A stretch of 64,000 bases of DNA, taken from positions 1 through 64,000 of the forward strand of contig NZ_LWBS01000417.1 in NCBI RefSeq assembly GCF_001652265.1, given 5' to 3'. Position numbers and translations under genes: made by a program. The notes under the pieces were generated by a model. It was not told where the DNA came from. It searched no databases and saw only the letters and a program-made list of their open reading frames with translations. Source of the stretch: Rhizobium leguminosarum. GTDB taxonomy: Bacteria; Pseudomonadota; Alphaproteobacteria; Rhizobiales; Rhizobiaceae. Shown here piece after piece: positions 1-8,251 of the stretch; positions within the stretch are counted from its first letter, which is position 1; every line of letters starts with the position of its first letter.

Positions 1-260
1 TCGGCATCCGCCCGGAGGCCTTGACCGATCCCGATGGCGCCGACCGCAAGGCGCGCTCGCTGACCGAGGGCGACTGCCTGATCGAGGTGGTGGAACCGGC
101 CGGCTCCGATACCTTCGCCGTCACCAAGCTCGGCGGCAAATCCGTCGTCGCCCGCCTGCGCGCCGATACCGGCATCGCTCCAGGACAACAAACCCGCCTC
201 GCATTCAATCTCGACAAGGCCGTGTTCTTCGATCCGGAGAGCCAGGCGCGGATCGCGTGA
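1..260 (+). CDS. ABC transporter ATP-binding protein, C-terminal fragment
   Basis: This reading frame is open from the left edge and ends in TGA at 258-260, so only about 85 C-terminal residues are present. It begins GIRPEAL, the stretch that opens the TOBE-like regulatory domain of MalK/UgpC-type ATPases; the full-length ATPases at 8252 and 39308 carry GIRPEH at the same place. The nucleotide-binding domain lies outside the window. It most likely energises a sugar or similar solute importer whose other genes are to the left. The substrate cannot be judged from this fragment. Confidence 0.85.
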   Translation, partial: GIRPEALTDPDGADRKARSLTEGDCLIEVVEPAGSDTFAVTKLGGKSVVARLRADTGIAPGQQTRLAFNLDKAVFFDPESQARIA

Positions 261-267
261 GGGCAAT

Positions 268-369
268 TAGAGCGCCGCGCGTCTATAAGACGCGCGAAGG
301 ACGCTCTAACACTTTGAGTTTGCGCATAATCCTTACCGAAAATCGATTTCGATTTTCGGGGTTATGCGC
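268..369. repeat. Two-module palindromic intergenic repeat
   Basis: The first module runs from TAGAGCG (268) to CGCTCT (307) and encloses a perfect 9-bp hairpin, CGCGCGTCT-ATA-AGACGCGCG (276-296). The second runs from GCGCATAA (322-329) to TTATGCGC (362-369) and encloses CCGAAAATCG / CGATTTTCGG. Its right edge touches the stop codon of the GH2 gene. Related modules occur at 17490, 44239 and 47441. The pattern resembles rhizobial intergenic mosaic elements; that family name is an inference. It fills the gap between two converging genes. Confidence 0.75.
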
Positions 370-2612
370 TAGGCAGCCGTCACGCCGAGCGTCACCGGCG
401 CGAAACGCGTGGAAACCGCTTCGACGGTGATCTCGCCGGTAAATCCCGTCGCCTCCAGCCAGAATCCGGCGGTGCCGCCCTGCAGCGGCACATTGGCCGG
501 GCCGACGATCCTTGCCGGGCCGTGCACCTTCAGCGAAATGCTGTCGTTCATGAAGGGCAGGCGCTGGCCGCGCTGGTCGAGGGCGCGGATGATGACGCGC
601 GTGCTGTCGCGTTCACGGGCTTTCAACGTGGGGCTATCGGCAACCGCTTCCAGCGTCGTCGGCAGCGGATCGGCCGCCAGCGTCAGGCTGGCCACCGGCT
701 CGCCGCCGATATAACCGGTGAATGTGCCGTCGATCCATTCGAGACCCCAGGTGCCGAGCTCATCGGGGGTGAAATGACGATGGTCGAGCACGACCGGTGG
801 ATGCGGCAGATGCGGGTAGTTCTCGCGATCCGGACCGATGCGCTTGCTGAGCGAGCCATATTGCAGCTCCACCTCGTCGCAGTTGGTCAGGATGATCAGC
901 GGCAGCACGCCGCCAATATTGCGTTCGCCGCGCGCCCAGAAGGTCACTGGCTTCATGACGATTTCCTCGGAAGGGTCGCACTGGCTGATATAGGCGAAGG
1001 CTGCGAATTTCGGCTCGCGGAACATGTCCATCACGCCGTGATAGCAGATGCGGTCGCCGGAGCCGAAATCCTTGTGGGTGTTGTAATCGAACATGCACCA
1101 GCCGATGGCGCCGGAGATATCGGGATCGCCATAGGCGGCATTCAGCACTTCCAGGTGCCGGCGCACATGCTCGGCCTGACGCTGCTCCTGGTCATAAATC
1201 TTCGTCGGGTGCATGTGGCCGTTGAACTCGGTGATGAGGTACGGCACCTTGTGCGACAGTCCGGTATTTTCCTGCTGGGCGCGCAGCGCGGTGCGCGGGC
1301 GGTTGGCGCCCGGCAGCTCTTCATTGCCGAGGATGAAGTCGTTCATCGTGTAGACGTCTTCGAGCAGCTCGCTCTCGGTGAGATAACGCACGCCGCCGGT
1401 CTGGCGGGTGCTGTCGAGTTTACGGGCGAGGCGATTGGTCTCGGCGTAGAAATCGTGATTATCCTGCGACTCGTTGATGCGCACGCCCCAGATGATGATC
1501 GAGGGGTGGTTCCAGTCGCGCTCGATCATGCGACGGACGTTCTCGATCGATTCCTGCTGCCAGTCGGCATCGCCGATATGCTGCCAGCCGGGGATCTCCT
1601 CGAAAACCAGCAGGCCGATCGTGTCGCATCGGTCGAGGAACCACTTCGACTGCGGATAATGCGAGGTGCGGACGACATTGCACTTCAGCACCCTCTTCAT
1701 GATGTCGGCGTCGCGCTCCTGGGCGGAACGGCCGGCGGCATAACCGACATAGGGGAAGGCCTGGTGACGATTGAGGCCGCGCAGCTTCAGCGGCTTGCCG
1801 TTCAAGAGGAAACCTTCCGGCGTGAATTCGGCGGTGCGGAAGCCGAATCGTGTGGAAATACGGTCGGAGCCGTGTTCGGTCCTGAGCTCGACGGTGACGT
1901 CATAGAGCGTGGGATCGGTGATGTCCCAGAGGGCGATGCCGGTGAGGCCGCCAAAGGAGAGCGTGGTGCGGCTGCCAATCGTTTCGGTCGCGGCAGTGGC
2001 GACCACCGTGCCGTCGGCCTGTTTCAGCGTGGCGGTGACGGTCGCCGAGAAGCTGCGGCCCTCGGGATTGGCGATGTCGACGCGTATGGTCGCCGATTTC
2101 TCCGGGCGAAGAACGTCAGTGGTTTCGATCTTGAGATTGCGGATCGAGACCGGGTCGGTGACCTTCAGCCAGACATCGCGGTAGATCCCGGCATAGGTCA
2201 GATAATCGATGCGGCCGCCGAAAGGCGGAATGTCAGGGTTCTCGCTGCCGTCGATCTTGACGGTGACGAGGTTCTCGCCCTTGATGAGCTTGCCGGTGAG
2301 GCGGGCCTCGAAGGGAGTGTAGCCGTCCTTATGGGCAATGACTTCTTCGCCGTTCAGAAAGACGACGCTGTCGGCCATGGCGGCGTCGAAGACGAGCGAG
2401 ACCTCGCGGCCCTCGAATTCCGGCAACCAGCGCAGCACCTTCTGATAGGTGAAGGCGCGCTGATAGCTGGTCTCGTCGAAATAGCTGAAGGGCAGTTCGA
2501 CGGCGGTATGCGGCAGGCTGACCGACTTGGCCGCATCGAAAGCTTCGAGCAAACGCTGGCCGAAGCCCTCATGGAAACTCCAGCCTTCGTTGAAGGAAAC
2601 GACGGAACGCAT
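369..2612 (-). CDS. Glycoside hydrolase family 2 (beta-galactosidase/beta-glucuronidase type)
   Basis: This 747-residue protein has the GH2 layout: an N-terminal sugar-binding jelly roll (about 1-160), an immunoglobulin-like domain (about 160-265), a TIM barrel (about 265-560) and extra C-terminal beta domains. The barrel starts with LRGLNRHQ. The acid/base glutamate is E381 in GVRINES and the nucleophile is E462 in LITEFNGH. No signal peptide is visible, so it probably acts in the cytoplasm on an imported glycoside. It is the last gene of a Gfo/Idh-LacI-GH2 unit. A 21-codon reading frame with a strong ribosome site ends directly before its ATG. Linkage specificity (galactoside or glucuronide) cannot be told from sequence alone. 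Confidence 0.9.
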   Translation of the reverse strand: MRSVVSFNEGWSFHEGFGQRLLEAFDAAKSVSLPHTAVELPFSYFDETSYQRAFTYQKVLRWLPEFEGREVSLVFDAAMADSVVFLNGEEVIAHKDGYTPFEARLTGKLIKGENLVTVKIDGSENPDIPPFGGRIDYLTYAGIYRDVWLKVTDPVSIRNLKIETTDVLRPEKSATIRVDIANPEGRSFSATVTATLKQADGTVVATAATETIGSRTTLSFGGLTGIALWDITDPTLYDVTVELRTEHGSDRISTRFGFRTAEFTPEGFLLNGKPLKLRGLNRHQAFPYVGYAAGRSAQERDADIMKRVLKCNVVRTSHYPQSKWFLDRCDTIGLLVFEEIPGWQHIGDADWQQESIENVRRMIERDWNHPSIIIWGVRINESQDNHDFYAETNRLARKLDSTRQTGGVRYLTESELLEDVYTMNDFILGNEELPGANRPRTALRAQQENTGLSHKVPYLITEFNGHMHPTKIYDQEQRQAEHVRRHLEVLNAAYGDPDISGAIGWCMFDYNTHKDFGSGDRICYHGVMDMFREPKFAAFAYISQCDPSEEIVMKPVTFWARGERNIGGVLPLIILTNCDEVELQYGSLSKRIGPDRENYPHLPHPPVVLDHRHFTPDELGTWGLEWIDGTFTGYIGGEPVASLTLAADPLPTTLEAVADSPTLKARERDSTRVIIRALDQRGQRLPFMNDSISLKVHGPARIVGPANVPLQGGTAGFWLEATGFTGEITVEAVSTRFAPVTLGVTAA

Positions 2613-2678
2613 TCAGGCTCTCCCGGTTACGGCATCAGGGACGGTGCGGCGCCTTTCGGCGCGTGAAAATCTGGTCAT
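2613..2678 (-). CDS. Possible 21-residue leader peptide upstream of GH2
   Basis: An ATG at 2678 follows a near-ideal ribosome site (AGGAGG, about six bases upstream). It opens 21 codons beginning MTRFSRAERRR and ends in TGA at 2615-2613, immediately before the GH2 ATG at 2612, so the two frames are in register and separated by one stop. The coding part contains a GCGCC-GAAA-GGCGC hairpin. The GH2 start has its own weaker site (GGGAGA). It may be a translated leader coupled to GH2. Alternatively it is a remnant of a longer GH2 N-terminus, or chance. I know of no homologue. Confidence 0.4.
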   Translation of the reverse strand: MTRFSRAERRRTVPDAVTGRA

Positions 2679-2815
2679 CGGTATTCCTCCTGGACGCAAT
2701 AGATGAGCGAGCCGCTAAAGTACGTCACAGCGAATTCGATTCATGCGACGCGCTTTAGCTTTTTTCATGCATGTCGTCACCCCGGAACCGCTGTACACTT
2801 CCAGGCGACATGCAT
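2679..2815 (-). promoter_or_regulatory. lacI-GH2 intergenic region with 10-bp inverted repeat
   Basis: Arms ATGCATGTCG (2767-2776) and CGACATGCAT (2806-2815) form a perfect inverted repeat that overlaps the lacI stop codon. TGTACAC lies between them (2792-2798). On the minus strand the A-run follows the second arm, so this is not an intrinsic terminator. It could be an operator for the LacI protein or an mRNA hairpin at the gene junction. Confidence 0.35.
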
Positions 2816-3813
2816 CAGGCGGTCGAGCCCCAGCGGGCGGTGCAGGTGAGCGTGATGCTGTGCGGGCCTTCGATCTCGGCGTCATGGCGTTCGATCAATT
2901 CGACGACGGCATCGATGAAGGCGACGTGGTCGAGGCTCAGCGTGGTGAGGTCGTTGCAATCCCAGGCGGCCATGGCGATGCCGTCCTGGCCGACGATGGC
3001 GACATCATCAGGAGTGTTCTTGCCGAGCACCCGGCGGGCCGCATCGCGTGCGCCGATCGCCATGACGTCGTTGCCGCAGATGATGGCGTCGACCTTATCC
3101 CGGTGCAGCAGGAGCACGGCTTCCTTGAAGCCGGACTCATAGGAGTAGTCACCGAAGGCCTGGGCCTCGAAGGCAAGGCCGCGCTTGGCCAGCGCATCGG
3201 CGAACCATTTTCGCCTGAGCTTGTCGATCCAGCTTGAATTGGTGCCGGAGAGGTAGGCAAAACGCTTTTTGCCGTCGCGGACGATCTTGTCGATGATCTC
3301 GTCGGCGGCCGCAGAGCCGTCGATGCGGATGCTCGAGACGTTTTCGCTTTCGAGCGGCTCGAAGGAGACGATGATCGGCTTCGTCGTGTGGAAGATGTCG
3401 ACGGCATCCTGCATCGACACCATGTCGGAGAAGACGACGACGTGATCGACCTGATAGGTTGAGGCAAGGCGCATCAGCTGCAGCCGGTCGGAATGATCGG
3501 CGCAGCAGAGGATGATCGGCAGCAATTGTCTCGCCTGCAGGCGGTGGACGAGAAGCTGCTGCTCCTCGGCCTCGCAAGGGTTGCCGATCGCATTGACGAC
3601 GAGGGCGACGAGCCGCGAACGCTGGTTGTTCAGCGAGCGGGCGATCGCGTTCGGCTGATAGCCGTGTTCACGCGCGACGGCGAGGATGCGGTCGCGCGTG
3701 GCGCTGCCAATGCGCGAATCCGGCGAGAAGGCGCGGGAAATGGTGGCGGAGGAGACGCCGGCGAGTTTCGCCAGTTCCTTCGAGGTGATCCGCCGTCTGT
3801 TCATTCCGCTCAT
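2815..3813 (-). CDS. LacI-family transcriptional regulator
   Basis: A 332-residue LacI/GalR regulator. The helix-turn-helix is at about residues 9-30 (ELAKLAGVSSATISRAF) and is followed by the hinge helix PNAIARSLNNQRS. The rest is a periplasmic-binding-protein-like effector domain. It lies 9 bp downstream of the Gfo/Idh/MocA gene and about 200 bp upstream of GH2, all on the minus strand. It therefore probably controls this unit and the divergent sugar importer starting at 5033. M4 (3804) is an alternative start. The effector is likely a sugar or sugar derivative taken up by the importer. Confidence 0.92.
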   Translation of the reverse strand: MSGMNRRRITSKELAKLAGVSSATISRAFSPDSRIGSATRDRILAVAREHGYQPNAIARSLNNQRSRLVALVVNAIGNPCEAEEQQLLVHRLQARQLLPIILCCADHSDRLQLMRLASTYQVDHVVVFSDMVSMQDAVDIFHTTKPIIVSFEPLESENVSSIRIDGSAAADEIIDKIVRDGKKRFAYLSGTNSSWIDKLRRKWFADALAKRGLAFEAQAFGDYSYESGFKEAVLLLHRDKVDAIICGNDVMAIGARDAARRVLGKNTPDDVAIVGQDGIAMAAWDCNDLTTLSLDHVAFIDAVVELIERHDAEIEGPHSITLTCTARWGSTA

Positions 3814-3822
3814 CTTCAGCGC

Positions 3823-4830
3823 CTATTGGGCGACGATCCTGACGGAAGCGCCGTCGGCCGCTGCCGATTCCTTGATTGCATCCCACAGCCTAGCGAATCT
3901 GAGGCCCATTTCAACGGAGCCGGAGTTTTCCATCTTTCCCTCGCGAATGGCGAGGAAATTCTTCATCGGGTTGCCGAGAATCTCGGCCTCCTCGCGCGGC
4001 TCGGCGGTACGCCCGATACTGATCTCGCGCCAGCCGCCCCAGGCGTCGATGCGCACGATCGCCTTCGAATAGAAGAAGGTGATGTAGGAAGCGCAGCCGG
4101 GAGGGCCTTCGCCGGCGGCCGTCAGCGTTACCAGCGCGCCGTTTTTCAGCCGGGCGGAGACGGCGGTGGCGATATCGACCCCTCTGCCGTGATTGTTCAT
4201 ATAGGCCGAGACGCTGTCGAAATCGGAATTGGCGAGCAGGCAGACCGTGTTCATCATATGGGCGCCGGTGTCGAACATGAAGCCGCCGCCGGAGATGTCA
4301 GGCTGCTGCTTCCAGTGGCCGTCGTAATTGGACGACCAGCTTTCCCAGATCATACCCGATATGGCGATCAGCTCGCCGAATTCGCCGGCGAGAGCCCGCC
4401 GGCGCGTGTCGAGCACCAGCGGCGACAGGCCGCCCTGGAAGGCGGTGACGATGGTGACGGCACTCTTTTTCTGCGCGGCGATCAGCCTCTCGGCTTCAGT
4501 GACTGTCGTCACCATCGGCTTTTCCAGGAAGAGGTCGAGGCCAGCCTCGGCGACGGCAGTTGCCTGCTCGGCGTGGAAGGCATGCGGGGTCGAGACGTAG
4601 ACGATGTCGAGTTCGCCCCGGCATTCGGCAAGCATCTGGCGATAATCCTCGAAGGCCTTCGGTTCGGGTGCGCCGGCGGCGAGGCAGACGTCGATCAGGC
4701 GCTGGCGCGCCGCCGCCGTGGTGTCGGCGAGTGCAGCGAATTCGATTTCCGGCATCTTGACCCAGCTCTCGGCATATTCCGCCGCCTTCAAGCCGGCGCC
4801 GATGACGCCAAGGCGCAATTTCCTAGTCAT
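3823..4830 (-). CDS. Gfo/Idh/MocA-family NAD(P)-dependent oxidoreductase
   Basis: A 335-residue protein with an N-terminal Rossmann motif GVIGAG (8-13), the family's EKP motif (103-105; K104 is the usual catalytic lysine) and the C-domain GGGFMFDTGAH motif (180-190), whose D187 and H190 are the expected active-site residues. A GGGAGG ribosome site precedes the ATG. Members oxidise or reduce sugar ring hydroxyls. Next to a ThuA-family gene and an importer it resembles ThuB-type enzymes of the 3-keto-disaccharide route in S. meliloti and Agrobacterium. That role is inferred from context. Confidence 0.9.
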   Translation of the reverse strand: MTRKLRLGVIGAGLKAAEYAESWVKMPEIEFAALADTTAAARQRLIDVCLAAGAPEPKAFEDYRQMLAECRGELDIVYVSTPHAFHAEQATAVAEAGLDLFLEKPMVTTVTEAERLIAAQKKSAVTIVTAFQGGLSPLVLDTRRRALAGEFGELIAISGMIWESWSSNYDGHWKQQPDISGGGFMFDTGAHMMNTVCLLANSDFDSVSAYMNNHGRGVDIATAVSARLKNGALVTLTAAGEGPPGCASYITFFYSKAIVRIDAWGGWREISIGRTAEPREEAEILGNPMKNFLAIREGKMENSGSVEMGLRFARLWDAIKESAAADGASVRIVAQ

Positions 4831-5032
4831 GAAAATTCCTCCCTGAATATGTTGTGCACACGATTACACAAACAGTATGGCGATGGCAATATCTAAATAA
4901 ATAAGCAATATCAGTATATTAAATCTCTTGTTTGAACCTTTCAAAAACCGTCTTGTCAGCAATTGGAATGCGTGTACATTTTCACGACCGGTGCTGGAGG
5001 GCGCCGTGTCTCTACAAAAGGGAGGACTTCCG
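4831..5032. promoter_or_regulatory. Divergent control region between oxidoreductase and importer operons
   Basis: About 200 bp, AT-rich in the middle (4870-4925), separates the two start codons. It contains the palindrome TGTGCACA (4853-4860) and GTGTACA (4972-4978). The latter also occurs, inverted, in the lacI-GH2 gap at 2792-2798. These are candidate LacI-family half-sites. I could not assign a convincing -35/-10 pair. Confidence 0.35.
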
Positions 5033-6325
5033 TTGAAGAAAATGGTTCTTGGCGGCCTATGCGCCATTCTGCTGAGCGCGGTTTCGACGCTGGCGCAGGC
5101 AGAAACAATCCGCATTGCAAATCATGGTCAGGCCGGCATCGACGCGATGAAGTCGACGGTCGAGCGGATCGAAAAGAAATATGGCGTCACCGTCGAGGTC
5201 ATCGAATATCCGGCGCCCGACAAGGACTACCTGACCAAACTCCTGACGGAGCTCGGCGCCGGCAACGCGCCCGACCTGTTCTCCATCCCGACGACGGCTG
5301 CGGTCGCCGACATGGTGGAAGCCGGTTACCTCGCGCCTGTTACCAAGGAGTTCAAGGCCTGGGACGGCTACGCCAACCTCTATGACGTCGCCAAGGAGCT
5401 TGCCGTCAGCCCGGATGGTGAAACCTATGTGATGCCGTTCATGCTCGGCATCCAGGAAATCTATTATCGCAAGGACGTTCTCGAAAAAGCCGGCGTCTCG
5501 ACCGAACAGCCGAAGACCTGGCAGGAGCTTCTCGACCGCGCGGCCGAAATCAAGCAGAAGACCGGCGCCTACGGCCTGCTCTTCCCGGCTGGCGTCTCCT
5601 GGGGAAGCGGTGCCTTCGACGAAGGCTTCCAGCACCTGCTCGTCGGTTCCAAGACGCCGCAGCTGGTCGATGCCGACGGCAAGCTCGATCTGAATGGCGA
5701 AGGCATCAAGGATGTCTTCAACGTCTACAAGGAACTGATCGACAAGGATCTGATGCCGACGCAGCCGCTGCTCGGACCCGAGCCGTGGGTCGTGCCGAAG
5801 TACCAGATGTTCCCGGAAGGCAAGCTCGCCGCGACCACCTGCGGCTCCTGGTGCTATATTTTCGACTGGGGTCGCGAAAGCAAGAACCCGATCCCTGACG
5901 TGACGAAAGTGGTCGGCACCTGGACTGTTCCCGGCCAGAGCAGCGGCCAGTACGTACTTGCCAATCTCGCTGCGCCGTGGGCCGTCAATTCCAAGTCGGC
6001 CAATACGGAACTCGCGATCAAGGCGCTGATGGAGATCGGCTCGATCGAGACGCAGGTTTCCTACGCCGCCCGCATCGGCAACATCCCGGCCAGCAAGGAT
6101 GCGGCTGACAATGCCGAGTTCCAGAAGCTGACGGAACTGGTTCCGATCCATGCGGCGGCCGGGAATGGCGTGTTCCTGAAACAGGCCTCCGGTTTCGGCA
6201 CAGTTTCGGAAGGTGTGGCGCGTGCCACCGAAGCGCTGCTGCGCAAGGAAACCGATGCCGCCGGCGCCCAGAAGATTCTTGTCGACTACGTCAAGGAAAC
6301 GCTCGGCGACGACATGGTCAAGTAA
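5033..6325 (+). CDS. Sugar ABC transporter substrate-binding protein
   Basis: A 430-residue extracellular solute-binding protein (family 1, MalE-like). TTG at 5033 is chosen as start because GGGAGGA lies six bases upstream; the ATG at 5042 is too far from it. The protein opens with a lysine pair and a hydrophobic signal peptide cut after LAQA (about residue 23). It is periplasmic and delivers its ligand to the permeases at 6432 and 7321. A hairpin follows the stop codon. The neighbours (GH2, ThuA, Gfo/Idh) suggest a di- or oligosaccharide ligand; the exact sugar is unknown. Confidence 0.9.
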   Translation: MKKMVLGGLCAILLSAVSTLAQAETIRIANHGQAGIDAMKSTVERIEKKYGVTVEVIEYPAPDKDYLTKLLTELGAGNAPDLFSIPTTAAVADMVEAGYLAPVTKEFKAWDGYANLYDVAKELAVSPDGETYVMPFMLGIQEIYYRKDVLEKAGVSTEQPKTWQELLDRAAEIKQKTGAYGLLFPAGVSWGSGAFDEGFQHLLVGSKTPQLVDADGKLDLNGEGIKDVFNVYKELIDKDLMPTQPLLGPEPWVVPKYQMFPEGKLAATTCGSWCYIFDWGRESKNPIPDVTKVVGTWTVPGQSSGQYVLANLAAPWAVNSKSANTELAIKALMEIGSIETQVSYAARIGNIPASKDAADNAEFQKLTELVPIHAAAGNGVFLKQASGFGTVSEGVARATEALLRKETDAAGAQKILVDYVKETLGDDMVK

Positions 6326-6356
6326 GCTCCGGCACCCTCTCTTCCGCCACAACGGG

Positions 6357-6379
6357 GACGCGGCGCCAACGCCCGCGTC
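6357..6379 (+). terminator. Hairpin between binding protein and permease genes
   Basis: GACGCGG (6357-6363) pairs with CCGCGTC (6373-6379) and TTCCC follows. There is no real T-run, so it is more likely an mRNA-stabilising or partial terminator hairpin. That would keep binding-protein mRNA above permease mRNA. Confidence 0.5.
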
Positions 6380-6431
6380 TTCCCGCTTTCATTCGATAAG
6401 CCGGTTCCATCGATAAGGTTTGTGAGCTTCC

Positions 6432-7319
6432 ATGGCCCGAAACTCTCATGAAAAGCGCGCCGAGCGGCAATGGCTGCTGATCCTGTCGCCCTCGCTGGTG
6501 CTGCTTCTGGCCTTCGTCATCTATCCGGCCCTCTATTCGATCTATCTGAGCTTCACCAATGAGGCGCTGACCGGGGCCGCGGCCCTTCGGCCCCGTTTCG
6601 TCGGTTTCAGGAATTACACGCGGCTCTTCAACGACGCGAAGTTCTGGAATTCGCTGTTCGTCACCTTCGTCTTCGTCATCGGTTCGGCGGTGATCGGCCA
6701 GTTCGTGCTCGGCCTGATCTCGGCAATTGCGCTGCGCCGGCCGATCCGCTTTCGGCGGGTATTCTCGTCGATCATCCTGTTGCCGAATGCAGCCCCTGAG
6801 GTCGTCGCCGGTTTCATGTGGATCTCGATGCTGGCAGGCGGTGACAATGCCACACTCAGCCGCATCGTCAGTTTTTTCGGCATCACGCCGGCCGACTGGC
6901 TGCAGGTCTTCCCGCTGTCAATGATCATCGTTGTCAACACCTGGCGCGGCATCGCCACGGCGATGATCCTGTTAACGGCCGGCCTCAGCACCATTCCAGC
7001 GGAGATCTACGAGGCGGCGCGCATGGACGGCGCCACCCCATCGCAGATGTTCCGCCGCATCACCCTGCCGCTGATGATGCCGACGATCCTGCTCTATATG
7101 CTGATCTCGGCCGTCTCCACCATCGCCGTCTTCGGCCTCGTCTATGCGCTGACGCGCGGCGGGCCGGGCGGGGCGACCGAGGTGGTCAGCATCTATATCT
7201 ACAACCAGTCCTTTACGTCGTTCCAGCTGGGCTATGGTGCTGCGGTCGCCGTCGTCGCGCTCGTCATCTCGCTGATATTGGGCATCGCCTATGTCCGGGC
7301 CATGAAGGTGGAGGTCTGA
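6432..7319 (+). CDS. Sugar ABC transporter permease (MalF-like)
   Basis: A 295-residue inner-membrane protein with six predicted membrane segments, the first at about residues 14-38. The cytoplasmic EAA loop, EAARMDGATPSQ (194-205), is the docking site for the ATPase. It is the first permease of the importer, 106 bp after the binding-protein gene, and the second permease starts one base after its stop codon. Family membership (binding-protein-dependent carbohydrate permease) is clear. The substrate is inferred only from neighbours. Confidence 0.92.
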   Translation: MARNSHEKRAERQWLLILSPSLVLLLAFVIYPALYSIYLSFTNEALTGAAALRPRFVGFRNYTRLFNDAKFWNSLFVTFVFVIGSAVIGQFVLGLISAIALRRPIRFRRVFSSIILLPNAAPEVVAGFMWISMLAGGDNATLSRIVSFFGITPADWLQVFPLSMIIVVNTWRGIATAMILLTAGLSTIPAEIYEAARMDGATPSQMFRRITLPLMMPTILLYMLISAVSTIAVFGLVYALTRGGPGGATEVVSIYIYNQSFTSFQLGYGAAVAVVALVISLILGIAYVRAMKVEV

Positions 7320-7320
7320 C

Positions 7321-8232
7321 ATGGCCGTCGTTTCCCCGAGTGAAACTGCAAACAAGGGTCGCTCCGACCTCATCGCCTATGCGACGCTGTCGCTGATCTC
7401 GATCTTCTGCGCGGTGCCCTTCTTCTGGGTGCTGCTTGCCTCGCTCGACGGCAATGCGCAGCTCTTCCTGCATTGGCCGGAGCAGTGGACCTTCGCCAAC
7501 TATATCAGGGTTTTTACCAAGGAGGACGGGGCGAAGTGGCTGTTCAACTCGCTCTTCGTGGTCGCTAGCGCGACGCTGCTCGTCATGGTGCTTTCGGGGC
7601 TCGGCGGTTATGCGCTGTCGCGTACCCGGGCCTGGTGGAAGCTGCCCTTCCTCTACGCAATCCTGCTCATCCGGGTGCTGCCGCCGACGGCGCTGGTCGT
7701 GCCGCTCTACAAATTCCTGCTGACGCTGAACAATGCGGAAGCGGCAGTGCTCAGGCCGATCTTCGGCAGCTATGCGCGCGACATCATGCGCTGGACCGGT
7801 TTCATCGACGGTTATCTCGGGCTGATCCTGGTGCTTGCGACGATGCAATTGCCGCTGGCGCTCTGGATCATGAAGACCTTCTTCGACGGGCTGCCGAGGG
7901 ACTACGAGGAGGCGGCGCTGATGGATGGGGCAACACTGATACAGCGCATCCGCCGGGTGTTGATCCCGCTGGCGCTGCCGGGGCTTGCCGCTGCCGGGCT
8001 GTTTGCCTTCATGTCGGCCTGGGGCGATTTCCTGCTGCCGCTGATCTTCCTGTCGTCGCCGGAGCTGCAGACGCTGCCGCTCGGTCTCTTTCGCGCCTTC
8101 CTGCGCATTAACGAGATCGATTACGGCCTGCTGACCGCATTGGCATTCATCTACCTGCTGCCTGCCGTCGTCGCCTTCGGTTTTGCGCGGCGCTTCCTCG
8201 TCCAGACGTTTTCGGGCGGCGTGAAGGGTTGA
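7321..8232 (+). CDS. Sugar ABC transporter permease (MalG-like)
   Basis: A 303-residue inner-membrane permease partnering the MalF-like protein. It has a first membrane helix at about residues 18-40 and the EAA loop EEAALMDGATLIQR (196-209). It begins directly after the previous stop, indicating translational coupling. The ATPase gene follows after 19 bp. The two permeases should form the heterodimeric channel. Confidence 0.92.
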   Translation: MAVVSPSETANKGRSDLIAYATLSLISIFCAVPFFWVLLASLDGNAQLFLHWPEQWTFANYIRVFTKEDGAKWLFNSLFVVASATLLVMVLSGLGGYALSRTRAWWKLPFLYAILLIRVLPPTALVVPLYKFLLTLNNAEAAVLRPIFGSYARDIMRWTGFIDGYLGLILVLATMQLPLALWIMKTFFDGLPRDYEEAALMDGATLIQRIRRVLIPLALPGLAAAGLFAFMSAWGDFLLPLIFLSSPELQTLPLGLFRAFLRINEIDYGLLTALAFIYLLPAVVAFGFARRFLVQTFSGGVKG

Positions 8233-8251
8233 GATCAAGAAAGAGAAACAG

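Noticed and set aside
522..2666. 714-codon plus-strand reading frame opposite GH2
   Set aside because: It is the antisense shadow of a GC-rich gene with complete GH2 motifs; it has no domain and no ribosome site.
2767..2815. Intrinsic terminator after lacI
   Set aside because: The stem is perfect but the run next to it is A, not T, on the transcribed strand.
3493..4896. Long plus-strand frame opposite lacI and the Gfo/Idh/MocA gene
   Set aside because: It spans two clear genes on the other strand and shows shadow-type composition.
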